A stretch of 64,000 nucleotides of DNA from JALOLG01 sp963776935 (GCA_963776935.1 CAVZOP010000002.1:1240001-1304000), one strand, 5' to 3'; positions 39,410-47,750 are shown, numbered from the stretch's first letter. A program made the numbers and translations. The notes: generated by a model not told the origin, from the letters alone.

Positions 39410-39876
39410 GAACCTCCGAGATCCGCGATCTGCTCGCCGAACAATCGGTGCTCCGCGACCTCGAACCGGCCGACATCGACCTGATGGCAGGGTGCGGCCG
39501 CAACGAGGTGTTCGCGGCCGGCAGCTTCCTCGCCCGAGAAGGCGAGACCGCCGACCGGTTCTACGTCGTCCGTCAGGGCAAGGTGGCGCTCGAGCTGCAC
39601 GCGCCGACCGGGCCGTTGCTGATCGAGACGCTCGGAGCCGGCGAACTCGTCGGGTGGTCGTGGTTGTTCCCGCCGTATCGGTGGACGTACGACGTCGAGG
39701 CGATCGATCAGACGCGAGTGACGACGATCGAGTCGGCCTGCCTGCGGGCCAAGTGCGACTCCGATCCGGCGTTCGGGTACCGCCTCATGAAGCGGTTCGC
39801 GCAGGTCGTCGTCGACCGCCTCCAGGCCACGCGGTTCCGCCTCCTCGACCTCTACGGGAACGCCGATGCCACTTGA
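39406..39876 (+). CDS. Cyclic-nucleotide-binding-domain protein within the hydrogenase operon
   Basis: This 156-residue Crp/Fnr-type sensor fold (VFAAGSFLAREGETADRFYV, RQGKVALELHAPTGPLLIE, LGAGELVGWSWLFPPYRWTY) lacks a DNA-binding helix-turn-helix; it ends shortly after the long C-helix. A gene of this kind between the beta and gamma subunits is common in actinobacterial group 3b operons. It probably acts on the complex as an allosteric or assembly factor rather than as a transcription factor. The key arginine of cAMP-binding pockets is not evident, so the ligand is unknown. Confidence 0.85.
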   Translation: MRTSEIRDLLAEQSVLRDLEPADIDLMAGCGRNEVFAAGSFLAREGETADRFYVVRQGKVALELHAPTGPLLIETLGAGELVGWSWLFPPYRWTYDVEAIDQTRVTTIESACLRAKCDSDPAFGYRLMKRFAQVVVDRLQATRFRLLDLYGNADAT

Positions 39877-39879
39877 CCC

Positions 39880-40743
39880 GTGTGCGCCGTTCGCCGACTC
39901 CCGCCGCCGCGTGCGCCCGTCGGGCCGATGGTGCCGACGCGCTACCGGGTCGCGACACGCGAGCCGGAGAATGCCGACACGGTCACGCTCGCCCTCGAAC
40001 CGATCGACGAACCGATCGACGAACCGGAACCCGGCCAGTTCACGATGCTGTACACGTTCGGGGTGGGTGAGGTACCGATCTCGGTGAGCGGCTGCCCGCG
40101 CCAGGAGGCCGGGGCACTCCGGCACACCATCCGGGGTGTCGGCGCGACGACGCGAGCGTTGTGTCGTCTCGAGCCGGGTTCGGTCGTCGGCGTGCGCGGC
40201 CCGTTCGGCGCCGGCTGGGCGGTTTCGGGAGCTACGCGGTCCGACGTGGTGGTCGTGGGGGGCGGCATCGGTTTGGCCCCATTGCGCCCGGTCGTCCGCG
40301 CGCTGTTCGAGGACCGGGACCGATTCGACGAGGTCACGGTGCTGATCGGCGCCCGGACTCCCAACGAGCTCCTGTTCGGGGCGGAGGTCGACGCCTGGGC
40401 GCGACGCGCCGACGCCCACGTGGCCGTCACCGTCGACGCGGCACCCCGTGGTTGGGACGGCCATGTCGGCTTGGTGACGACGTTGCTCGACCATCTGACG
40501 ATCACGCCGGGGCACACCACCGTCTTCCTCTGCGGACCAGAGGTGATGATTCGCGTCGTGGCCCGCAACCTCGTCGACGCCGGGGTCGATGCCGATCGGA
40601 TCCTCGTCTCTCTGGAGCGGAACATGCACTGTGCAGTGCGCCAGTGCGGCCACTGCCAGCTCGGACCATTGTTCATCTGCGCCGACGGCCCGGTCGTCAC
40701 CTGGGCCACGGCCGACCCGCTGCTGGCGGTGCGACGGTGGTGA
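39880..40743 (+). CDS. hyhG: Group 3b [NiFe] hydrogenase, gamma (FAD/NADP-binding) subunit
   Basis: This 287-residue ferredoxin-reductase-type subunit carries FAD (PGQFTMLYTFGVGEVPISVS) and NADP-binding (VVVVGGGIGLAPLRPVVRAL) domains, and a 2Fe-2S cluster in MHCAVRQCGHCQLGPLFICA. It is where NADP+ is reduced. The start is uncertain. GTG 39880 gives an ordinary length and leads into GPMVPTRYRV, the usual family opening. ATG 39866, overlapping the previous gene, would need a one-base shift. Its TGA overlaps the GTG of the small-subunit gene. Confidence 0.85.
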   Translation: MCAVRRLPPPRAPVGPMVPTRYRVATREPENADTVTLALEPIDEPIDEPEPGQFTMLYTFGVGEVPISVSGCPRQEAGALRHTIRGVGATTRALCRLEPGSVVGVRGPFGAGWAVSGATRSDVVVVGGGIGLAPLRPVVRALFEDRDRFDEVTVLIGARTPNELLFGAEVDAWARRADAHVAVTVDAAPRGWDGHVGLVTTLLDHLTITPGHTTVFLCGPEVMIRVVARNLVDAGVDADRILVSLERNMHCAVRQCGHCQLGPLFICADGPVVTWATADPLLAVRRW

Positions 40744-41537
40744 GCACCGCTGCCCGCCCGACGCTCGCGGTGTGGAAGTTCGCGTCGTGCGACGGGTGCC
40801 AGCTCTCGTTGCTCGACTGCGAGGACGAACTGCTGGCCGTTGCCGATCGGGTGCAGGTGGCGTACTTCCTGGAGGCAACTCGAGCGACGGTCGCCGGTCC
40901 GTATGACCTGTCGCTGGTCGAAGGTTCGATCACCACCGAGGACGACGCCGAACGCATCAAAGGAATCCGCGACGCTTCACGACGCCTGGTGACGATCGGT
41001 GCCTGCGCCACGGCCGGCGGGATCCAGGCGCTGCGCAACTTTGCCGACGTCGACGAATTCGTGGGGATCGTTTACGCCACACCGTCCTACGTCTCGACGC
41101 TCGCCACGTCGACGCCGATCAGTGCCCACGTCCCGGTCGACTTCGAACTCCGCGGCTGTCCGATCGACAAGCGTCAGTTGCTCGACGTGATCGCCGCCTT
41201 CCTCGGCGAACGCCGGCCCAACGTGGCAGGGCACAGCGTGTGCGTCGAGTGCAAACTTCGCGGCAACGTGTGCGTGATGGTGGCCGACGGCACGCCGTGC
41301 CTCGGACCTGTCACGCACGCCGGCTGCGGCGCGCTGTGCCCGACGTACCGGCGTGGCTGCTATGGCTGCTTCGGTCCCGCCGAAGATCCGAACCCGGCCG
41401 CGCTGTCGACCGAGATCGAACGGCTCGGCGTCGATCGCGTCGACCTGATCCGCATGCTGCGAACGTTCAACACCGCCGCCCCAGCCTTTCAGCACGAGAG
41501 CGAGCGGCTCACCGTCAACGGGAGGAGGCCGAGTTGA
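40740..41537 (+). CDS. hyhS: Group 3b [NiFe] hydrogenase, small (delta) subunit
   Basis: This 265-residue subunit has the proximal-cluster motif KFASCDGCQLSLLDCE and further cysteines (TIGACATAGGIQAL, ELRGCPIDKRQLLD, CVECKLRGNVCVMV, GCGALCPTYRRGCYGCFG) for three iron-sulfur clusters that wire the active site to the beta subunit. No Tat signal is present, consistent with a cytoplasmic enzyme. It starts at GTG 40740, overlapping the gamma-subunit stop. Confidence 0.9.
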   Translation: MSTAARPTLAVWKFASCDGCQLSLLDCEDELLAVADRVQVAYFLEATRATVAGPYDLSLVEGSITTEDDAERIKGIRDASRRLVTIGACATAGGIQALRNFADVDEFVGIVYATPSYVSTLATSTPISAHVPVDFELRGCPIDKRQLLDVIAAFLGERRPNVAGHSVCVECKLRGNVCVMVADGTPCLGPVTHAGCGALCPTYRRGCYGCFGPAEDPNPAALSTEIERLGVDRVDLIRMLRTFNTAAPAFQHESERLTVNGRRPS

Positions 41538-42838
41538 CCCATCGCGCCGACCCCGACCGGAACTTCACCGTCGCCGGACTCGCCCGGGTCGAGGGTGAGG
41601 GGGCCATGCACGTCGTCATCCGCGACGGGCAGGTGCGCGAGGTGCAGCTGCGGATCTACGAGCCGCCCCGGTTCTTCGAGGCGCTGTTGCGCGGGCGGGC
41701 CTACACCGAACCGCCCGACATCACGGCCCGCATCTGCGGTATCTGCCCAGTCGCCTACCAGATGAGCGCCTGCAACGCGATCGAGTCGTTGTGCGACGTC
41801 ACGGTTGACGCGCCCATCGCCGACCTGCGCCGGTTGCTCTACTGCGGCGAATGGATCGAGAGCCACAGCCTGCACATCTACCTGCTCCACGCCCCGGACT
41901 TCCTCGGCTTCGACGGCGCCATCGAGATCGCCACCGCCCATCGCGACCTCGTGCAGCGCGGCCTCGATCTCAAGAAGATCGGCAACCAGCTCGTCGAGCT
42001 CATCGGTGGCCGGGCGATCCACCCGATCAACGTGCGGATCGGCGGCTTCTACCGGGTGCCGACCGAGGCCCAGCTCCGTGCGTTCGTGCCGCGGTTGGAG
42101 CGGGCGCGTGAGCTGGCGCTCGACACGGTCCGCTGGGTTGCGGGTTTCGACTTCCCCGACCACGAGTGGCCCGGCGAGTTGGTCGCGCTGCGCCATCCAG
42201 GTGAGTATCCGATCACCCGCGGCCGGTTGGTGTCGACGCTCGGGCTCGACATCGGACCTGACGAGCTCGAACGCCACGTCGTCGAGGAACATGTCGAGCA
42301 CTCGACCGCGTTGCACGCCCGCCTGCTCGAGCGCGGTGAGTACTTCCTCGGGCCACTGGCCAGGTTCGCGTTGAACTTCGACGAGCTCACGCCGGTCGCC
42401 CGGGAGGCTGCCGCCGCGGCCGATCTCACGCCCACAGAGCGCAACCCGTTCCGGTCGATCGTGGTCCGCGCCATCGAGGTCCTGCACGCCTGCGACGAGG
42501 GTCTCGCCATCATCGACCGCTATCGCGAGCCGGACCGACCTGCCGTCGACGTGTTCCCGCGGGCGGGCGTGGGATACGGCTGGACCGAGGCACCGCGCGG
42601 GATGCTGTGGCACCGCTACGAGCTCGACGACGAGGGGACGATCCTCGGTGCACGAATCGTGCCCCCGACCTCGCAGAACCAGGCGAGCATCGAGCACGAC
42701 CTGTTCCATTTCGTCGCCGACAACCTCGATCTCGACGACGACGAGCTCGGCCGGCGCTCCGAGCAGGTCATTCGCAACTATGACCCGTGCATCTCGTGTG
42801 CGACGCACTTCCTCGATCTCACCGTCGACCGGTCGTGA
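41534..42838 (+). CDS. hyhL: Group 3b [NiFe] hydrogenase, large (alpha) subunit
   Basis: This 434-residue subunit holds the Ni-Fe active site. The L1 motif is ARICGICPVAYQ and the L2 motif is DPCISCATHF, giving all four cysteine ligands. After the L2 histidine, nine residues (FLDLTVDRS) remain as the C-terminal peptide removed by the maturation protease encoded next. TTG 41534 overlaps the previous stop and has GGGAGGAGG upstream, so the TTG start is convincing. Confidence 0.92.
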   Translation: MTHRADPDRNFTVAGLARVEGEGAMHVVIRDGQVREVQLRIYEPPRFFEALLRGRAYTEPPDITARICGICPVAYQMSACNAIESLCDVTVDAPIADLRRLLYCGEWIESHSLHIYLLHAPDFLGFDGAIEIATAHRDLVQRGLDLKKIGNQLVELIGGRAIHPINVRIGGFYRVPTEAQLRAFVPRLERARELALDTVRWVAGFDFPDHEWPGELVALRHPGEYPITRGRLVSTLGLDIGPDELERHVVEEHVEHSTALHARLLERGEYFLGPLARFALNFDELTPVAREAAAAADLTPTERNPFRSIVVRAIEVLHACDEGLAIIDRYREPDRPAVDVFPRAGVGYGWTEAPRGMLWHRYELDDEGTILGARIVPPTSQNQASIEHDLFHFVADNLDLDDDELGRRSEQVIRNYDPCISCATHFLDLTVDRS

Positions 42839-43290
42839 GGACCCGCGTCGTCGTCATCGGCGTCGGCAACCCGTGGCGGCGTGACGACGGCGTCGGCTGG
42901 GCCGTTGCCGACGCGGCGCGGCCGCGGCTCCCGTCGGCAGTGGCGGTCGTCGAATCCGACGGTGAGGCGAGCCGGCTGCTCGACGCCTGGGCAGACCACG
43001 ATCTGGCGGTGGTCGTCGACGCAGTCTGCAGCGGTGCCCCGCCCGGAACGATCCATGTCTGGGACGGCGACGCCGAGGTGGCGCGCGCTTCACGGACGGC
43101 GGGCACACACGCTCTCGGCCTCGCCGACGCGATCGCACTTGGTCGTGCGCTCGAGCGGCTCCCCGCTCGTCTCGTCGTCGTCGGCGTCGAGGCGTCGGAG
43201 ACCGCCACCGGCCATGGGCTCTCGCCGGCCGTCGCCGGCGCAGTGGACCGGGTGGTCGATGTGATCGACCGAGTGGTCGCGGCGAGTTGA
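42835..43290 (+). CDS. Hydrogenase maturation protease (HyaD/HycI family)
   Basis: This 151-residue endopeptidase would cut the C-terminal peptide of the large subunit after nickel insertion. The family motif VIGVGNPWRRDDGVGWAVAD holds the first metal-binding acid, VVVDAVCSGAPPGTIHV the second, and THALGLADAIAL the histidine. GTG 42835 overlaps the hyhL stop. The Hyp maturation genes (hypA-F) are not in this window and must lie elsewhere. Confidence 0.88.
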   Translation: MRTRVVVIGVGNPWRRDDGVGWAVADAARPRLPSAVAVVESDGEASRLLDAWADHDLAVVVDAVCSGAPPGTIHVWDGDAEVARASRTAGTHALGLADAIALGRALERLPARLVVVGVEASETATGHGLSPAVAGAVDRVVDVIDRVVAAS

Positions 43291-43315
43291 TCCCCCGGCC
43301 GGCCACGCGACGTGA

Positions 43316-43690
43316 TCAGTTCTCGGTGAACTCGCAGAAGGCGGCGTAGGCACGCGGTCCGTAGATCGTGGACGGGCCGCCACCCATGAGCAGGGAGACT
43401 CCGATCGCCTCGGCGGCTTCCTGTCGGGTCGCGCCGGCGCGTGCTGCGCCCTCGGAATGCGACGCGATGCAGCCGTCGCACCGTTCGATCACCGATATCG
43501 CGAGTGCGATCAACTCCTTGGTCTTGACATCGAGGGCGCCCGCGGCGAACGAGGCGTGGTGAAACTCGGTGAACGTCTTGTACACGTCTGGAATTGCGCG
43601 CCGAAGTTCGCGGTGGAGCGGCCTGAGTTCGTCGAGGACACCTCTTCCGTACGTGTGCTCGTCCGTCCTGGTGCCGTCGATGGTCTCCAT
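43316..43690 (-). CDS. Carboxymuconolactone decarboxylase/AhpD-like protein
   Basis: This 124-residue alkylhydroperoxidase-like protein has the redox motif ERCDGCIASHSEGAARAGAT (CxxC then histidine) and the preceding KTKELIALAISV. Family members reduce peroxides or act as general thiol-disulfide partners. I start at METIDGTRTDE (43690); the frame is open upstream but unconserved. It converges with the hydrogenase operon and diverges from sqr over 179 bases with two candidate DosR-like boxes. Confidence 0.82.
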   Translation of the reverse strand: METIDGTRTDEHTYGRGVLDELRPLHRELRRAIPDVYKTFTEFHHASFAAGALDVKTKELIALAISVIERCDGCIASHSEGAARAGATRQEAAEAIGVSLLMGGGPSTIYGPRAYAAFCEFTEN

Positions 43691-43727
43691 GTCCTCGACG
43701 ATGCGTCCCGGTCGCGTTCCCTCGGTA

Positions 43728-43741
43728 GAGCCTTCCGACCC
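43728..43741. promoter_or_regulatory. Candidate DosR-like box 1 (AhpD-like/sqr gap)
   Basis: GAGCCTTCCGACCC matches 7 of 8 fixed positions, 38 bases from the AhpD-like start. Its core equals that of the site at 30646. Confidence 0.4.
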
Positions 43742-43819
43742 TTCGTGACAGTGGCCATCAGCGAGACGGCGGGCAACCATGTCGCGTCCCTGCACGTGAG
43801 CGCTCCGGAGACGGTCACG

Positions 43820-43833
43820 GTGACCTTCGGCCC
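43820..43833. promoter_or_regulatory. Candidate DosR-like box 2 (AhpD-like/sqr gap)
   Basis: GTGACCTTCGGCCC matches 7 of 8 fixed positions, 37 bases before the sqr ATG. It resembles natural DosR sites of the form GGGACTTTCGGCCC. Confidence 0.4.
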
Positions 43834-43869
43834 TACCCGCTGGCGCGCCAAGCGCCGCACGATCGGGGT

Positions 43870-45132
43870 ATGACATCGCGCATCGTGGTCCTCGGTGGCG
43901 GTACGGGCGGCACGCTGACCGCCAATCGCCTGCGCCGCCTGTACCGGGTCGACGAGGCCGAGATCACGGTCGTCGACCAGGATGATCGCCACGTCTATCA
44001 GCCGGGGCTCCTGTTCGTGCCGTTCGGTCTGACCCACAGCGACGACATCGTGCGGGCGCGGGGACGGCAGCTGCACAAGGGCGTGGAGTTCGTCGAGTCC
44101 GGCATCGACCGTGTCGACATCGCCGCCCAAGAGGTCCATCTCGACAACGGCGCCACGCTTGGCTACGACGTGCTCATCGTGGCGACCGGCGCCAGGTTGG
44201 TGCCCGAGGAGACCGAGGGCCTCACCGGACCTGGGTGGATGGAGAAGGTGTTCACGTTCTACACGCCCGAAGGCGCCGCCGCGCTCGGGGCGGCGCTGGC
44301 GACGTTCGATCGGGGGCGGCTCGTCGTCAACGTGGTCGACATGCCGATCAAATGCCCGGTCGCACCGCTGGAGTTCTGCTTCCTGGCCGACTGGTACTTC
44401 ACCGAGCGCGGGATCCGTGACCTCGTCGAGATCACCTACGCCACCCCGCTCGATGGTGCGTTCACCAAGCCCGTCGCATCCGAACACCTCGACGGAATGC
44501 TCAAGGAACGAGGGATCGAGCTGGTCACGGAGTTCAACACCGGCGAGGTCGACGGTACGGCTGGACGCCTGGTCGGCTACGACGGCCGTGAGGTTCCCTT
44601 CGACCTCGCCGTGGTGATCCCGCTGCACGGCGGCGCCGAGTACGTCGGTCGCTCGCCCGGGCTCGGTGACGAGCTCGACTTCGTTCCCACCGACCAGCAC
44701 ACCCTGCAAGCGGTGGTCGCGCCGAACGTCTTCGTCATCGGCGACGCCGCCAACGTCCCGGCGTCGAAGGCCGGCTCGGTCACCCACTTCGAAGGCGAGA
44801 CCCTGGTCAGCAACGTGCAGCGGTTCCTTGCCGGTGAAGCGCTCGAGGCGGGCTTCGACGGGCACGCCAACTGCTTCATCGAGACCGGGTTCCACAAGGC
44901 CCTCTTGATCGATTTCAACTACGACACCGAGCCCCTCACCGGGCACTACCCCACCCGGGTCGGCCTGCCACTCCTCAAGGAATCCCGGCTCAACCACCTC
45001 GGCAAGCTGCTGTTCCAGTCCGTGTATTGGCACAGCCTGCTTCCAGGCCGCGACTTGCCCGGACTCGGTTCGAACATGCCCACCGCCGGCAAGCGACTCC
45101 TCGCTGACCATCCCGCCAACGACAAGGACTGA
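43870..45132 (+). CDS. sqr: Sulfide:quinone oxidoreductase
   Basis: This 420-residue membrane-associated FAD enzyme oxidises sulfide to sulfane sulfur and feeds the quinone pool. FAD site: IVVLGGGTGGTLTANRLRRL. The quinone/FAD region is HVYQPGLLFVPFG. The redox cysteines are in MPIKCPVAPLEFCFLADWYF, and the second FAD contact is NVFVIGDAANVPASKAG. Another cysteine lies late (HANCFIETG). It is followed three bases later by a DsrC-like gene and then a DsrE-like gene, so the sulfur it produces is probably passed to these carriers. Flavocytochrome c sulfide dehydrogenase is the nearest alternative. Confidence 0.88.
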   Translation: MTSRIVVLGGGTGGTLTANRLRRLYRVDEAEITVVDQDDRHVYQPGLLFVPFGLTHSDDIVRARGRQLHKGVEFVESGIDRVDIAAQEVHLDNGATLGYDVLIVATGARLVPEETEGLTGPGWMEKVFTFYTPEGAAALGAALATFDRGRLVVNVVDMPIKCPVAPLEFCFLADWYFTERGIRDLVEITYATPLDGAFTKPVASEHLDGMLKERGIELVTEFNTGEVDGTAGRLVGYDGREVPFDLAVVIPLHGGAEYVGRSPGLGDELDFVPTDQHTLQAVVAPNVFVIGDAANVPASKAGSVTHFEGETLVSNVQRFLAGEALEAGFDGHANCFIETGFHKALLIDFNYDTEPLTGHYPTRVGLPLLKESRLNHLGKLLFQSVYWHSLLPGRDLPGLGSNMPTAGKRLLADHPANDKD

Positions 45133-45134
45133 CC

Positions 45135-45452
45135 ATGCCAACACAGACCATCGCCGGCATCACCGTCGACCGTAACGATGAAGGTTTCTTCACGAATCCC
45201 GACCAGTGGACCGAAGCCATGGCTCCCGAGCTGGCCAAGGCCGAGGGCATCGACGAGCTCACCGAGAGCCACTGGCGTGTCATCGAGTTCATGCGCACCG
45301 AGTACTTCGAGAAGGGCACTGGCCCGACCGTTCGAATGCTCGGCAAGACGTCGGGCGTCTCGGTGAAGGAGCTCTATCAGCTGTTCCCCAAGGGCCCGGC
45401 CAAGATCGCAGCCAAGGTCGCCGGGATCCCCAAGCCCCGCGGCTGCATCTGA
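45135..45452 (+). CDS. DsrC/TusE-family sulfur-carrier protein
   Basis: This 105-residue protein has the DsrC fold: VDRNDEGFFTNPDQWTEAMA, then SHWRVIEFMRTEYFEKGTGP and the C-terminal arm KVAGIPKPRGCI with the penultimate cysteine CysA. The second cysteine, ten residues before it in true DsrC, is alanine here (KIAAKVAG). It can carry one persulfide but cannot form the DsrC intramolecular trisulfide. That is the state of TusE and of the DsrC-like proteins found with DsrE/rhodanese modules. No dsrAB or hdr genes are in the window. Confidence 0.85.
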   Translation: MPTQTIAGITVDRNDEGFFTNPDQWTEAMAPELAKAEGIDELTESHWRVIEFMRTEYFEKGTGPTVRMLGKTSGVSVKELYQLFPKGPAKIAAKVAGIPKPRGCI

Positions 45453-45465
45453 AAGGCGACCCACC

Positions 45466-45933
45466 ATGGCCGACACCATCGAGAAGGTCTCGATCATCAT
45501 CTCCAAGGGCTCCCTCGACGGGATCTACCCCGGGCTGATCATGGCCAACGGCGCCCGCGCCGAGGGCATCGAGGCCAACCTGTTCTTCACGTTCTTCGGC
45601 CTCGACGCCATCCACAAGGCTCGTCACGACCACATCAAGATCGCGACGGTCGGCAACCCGGGGCTCCACCTGGCGACGATGGCCGGCGGCCTGCCAGGGG
45701 TGTCGACCGCGATGACCCACTACATGAACCACAAGATGGAGAAGCTCGACATCCCCTCCATCCCCGAGTTCGTCGAGATGATCGCCGACACGGGCGCCGG
45801 CTTGTACGCCTGCAAGGCCTCCGTCGATCTGTTCGGCCTCGAGAAGAACGACCTCATCGAGCAGGTTCAGGACATCATCACCGTCGGCGAGTTCTACGAG
45901 CTCGCCGCCGGCGGCCAGATCATCTTCACGTGA
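45466..45933 (+). CDS. DsrE2-like sulfurtransferase
   Basis: This 155-residue DsrE/DsrF-like protein (MADTIEKVSIIISKGSLDGI, NLFFTFFGLDAIHKAR) has a conserved cysteine in GAGLYACKASVDLFGL. DsrE2 proteins are often membrane-attached; here only moderate hydrophobicity is present and no clear membrane helix. It follows the DsrC-like gene by 13 bases in the sqr operon and probably transfers sulfane sulfur between SQR and the DsrC-like carrier. Confidence 0.85.
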   Translation: MADTIEKVSIIISKGSLDGIYPGLIMANGARAEGIEANLFFTFFGLDAIHKARHDHIKIATVGNPGLHLATMAGGLPGVSTAMTHYMNHKMEKLDIPSIPEFVEMIADTGAGLYACKASVDLFGLEKNDLIEQVQDIITVGEFYELAAGGQIIFT

Positions 45934-45961
45934 CGTCGCCTCGCCGGCGTAGTCGGCTGTC

Positions 45962-47044
45962 TCAGGGGCCGGGCGTGATCGCCGGCGGTCGGACGCGCCT
46001 CGCAGTCGCCCGGAGGCCCTGCACGCCGAGGCCGGTGAACGTCGCCCCCCACGCGGCAAGCGCGACGGCGAGGGTGATCTTCGGTGCCCACGCGAGTTGG
46101 TCGAGTTGGATCACGGCGCGCATCTTGAACGTCGCGGCGCCGTACATGCCGAGTGGGAACACGAGGGCCCAGTAGGACGGGTGATACCGGAGCGGGACCT
46201 TACGGACGAGGTGGCGCCACACTCCGATCGCGACCATGAGCGGGAACCAGAACGTCGCGGTGGCCCAGGCGAGTGTGACGAGGCCTTCGATGAGCGAGCC
46301 GAGACGGTCGACGCGGGGCGAGACGGTTCGGGCGGCGAGGAGGTTGGACCCGGCGAGGACGGTGATCGCGACGGCTCCTGCGGCGATCCACGCCGGTGGG
46401 TCGGCCTCGGTCGGTTCGAGCGGCTGGAACGTCCAGCGGAGGAACACCATCGTCATCACGATGAGGTAGAGCACGAGCCCAAGGCAGAACGCGGCAACGC
46501 ACACGAAGGCGAGGAAGTCGGCGGGGTCGTGGGCGAGGAGAAGCGCTCCGAAGGCGGCGATCGATTCGGTCGACACGGTGAGCAGGAACCAGGATCCGTT
46601 GATGCCGGCGCCGAGGGCCGGCTTGTCGTGACGGAGCACGTCGGAGATCAACGCTGAATAGAGAAGGACGACGTAGAGGGGCAGCGAACACCACCACAGG
46701 ATCTCGGCAAGGGTCCACCAGCCGTGGATGACCGCGGAGGCGCTGGCGAGCACGTTCGTGGCAGCGACGATGGTGAGGAACGCGAAACCCTTGGCGTGGC
46801 TGGTGAGGTCGGCGAGCAGCCGCCGGCGGTGGGCGACGAGACGGACGACGAACAGCACGGCCAGGACGGCGTACGAGGCGGCGGCGACGCCGTACAGAAT
46901 GTCGGCGAGCCAGCCGATCGTCTGCTGATCGGAAGCGATGGCGATGATGCCGGTTGCCATCACGAGCGCGAAGTAGCCCGGGAACAGCGTCGCGATCGGG
47001 TTGGCATGACCGTCCGGTTGGGGGTTCGTCGCGACCGCGGTCAT
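45962..47044 (-). CDS. TDT-family (TehA/Mae1/Ssu1/SLAC1) transporter
   Basis: This 360-residue protein has about ten membrane helices, starting PIATLFPGYFALVMATGIIA, the usual TDT opening, with WWCSLPLYVVLLYSALI and YHPSYWALVFPLGMYG later. The family includes malate transporters, anion channels and the sulfite exporter Ssu1. It is the last gene of the molybdoenzyme operon, its start overlapping the previous stop. It probably moves a substrate or product anion of that enzyme; sulfite, nitrate/nitrite or a dicarboxylate are all possible. Confidence 0.82.
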   Translation of the reverse strand: MTAVATNPQPDGHANPIATLFPGYFALVMATGIIAIASDQQTIGWLADILYGVAAASYAVLAVLFVVRLVAHRRRLLADLTSHAKGFAFLTIVAATNVLASASAVIHGWWTLAEILWWCSLPLYVVLLYSALISDVLRHDKPALGAGINGSWFLLTVSTESIAAFGALLLAHDPADFLAFVCVAAFCLGLVLYLIVMTMVFLRWTFQPLEPTEADPPAWIAAGAVAITVLAGSNLLAARTVSPRVDRLGSLIEGLVTLAWATATFWFPLMVAIGVWRHLVRKVPLRYHPSYWALVFPLGMYGAATFKMRAVIQLDQLAWAPKITLAVALAAWGATFTGLGVQGLRATARRVRPPAITPGP

Positions 47045-47244
47045 GGCCGCAGGTAGCGCAGGAACGCCGCGGCGGCGGCGAACAGGACGACCGAGACCGC
47101 AGCAGTTGCCCAGGCAAGCGACTCGGCGTCGGTCTGGAATGCCTCGACCGCGACCGTGATCAAGAACACTTGAAACGCGACCAGGATGATCACGTAGAGC
47201 ACGACTGCCGACGATGTGCGGCGGCCGCGGGCGGACGTTCTCAT
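47041..47244 (-). CDS. Small two-helix membrane protein (DUF6755-like)
   Basis: This 67-residue protein has a short arginine-rich start (MRTSARGRRTSSAVV) and two membrane helices (VLYVIILVAFQVFLITVAVE and ATAAVSVVLFAAAAAFLRYL). It resembles the small DUF6755 proteins but I am not certain. It overlaps both neighbours by four bases inside the molybdoenzyme operon, so it is probably an accessory subunit of the membrane complex. Confidence 0.65.
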   Translation of the reverse strand: MRTSARGRRTSSAVVLYVIILVAFQVFLITVAVEAFQTDAESLAWATAAVSVVLFAAAAAFLRYLRP

Positions 47245-47750
47245 GTCGTCCTCCCGAGCGCCCAGATCATTCCGTCGGCGCGTACTTCGAGGTCGATGCG
47301 GCCGAGCGATCGCGTCGGTGGCCCGGAGATGACAGCGCCCGTGCGGACCTCGAAGTTGCCTTCGTGGCACGGGCAGTGCCAGCGCTGCTCGTCGTGCTCG
47401 TAGTAGACGACGCAGCCGAGGTGGGTGCACTTCTGGCTGAACCCCGCGACGTCGGTATCGGAGAGGCGGACGAGGATCGCCGGGTCGTCGTCGCCTGGAT
47501 ATCGGAACAGGTACGTGCCGCCGACTTCTACGGCAGCGAGTTCGGTGATGGCGCGCGGTTCGCCAGCGTTGATGCTGCGCAGCTGTGTCCACATGGCGAG
47601 CCCGACGTTCGCCGCTGCCATGCTGCCGGCGCCGAGGACGAGGTAGCGGGCGAACTCTCGGCGAGTGACTTCTTCTTCGGACACGGCTTCGTAGGGAAAG
47701 TCCCGTTTCCACGGTGGAGCGACGGGGACCGGTTCGATGTGGTCGTTCAT
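47241..47750 (-). CDS. Rieske [2Fe-2S] subunit
   Basis: This 169-residue protein has an N-terminal Tat-like anchor (TRREFARYLVLGAGSMAAAN, one hydrophobic helix) and a Rieske cluster with CTHLGCVVYY and HCPCHEGNFEVRTGA, giving two cysteines and two histidines. As in cytochrome bc complexes the Rieske domain would face outside. It is encoded between the four-cluster ferredoxin-like subunit and a small membrane protein, with four-base overlaps on both sides. A Rieske subunit with a molybdopterin oxidoreductase is an unusual pairing. Confidence 0.88.
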   Translation of the reverse strand: MNDHIEPVPVAPPWKRDFPYEAVSEEEVTRREFARYLVLGAGSMAAANVGLAMWTQLRSINAGEPRAITELAAVEVGGTYLFRYPGDDDPAILVRLSDTDVAGFSQKCTHLGCVVYYEHDEQRWHCPCHEGNFEVRTGAVISGPPTRSLGRIDLEVRADGMIWALGRTT

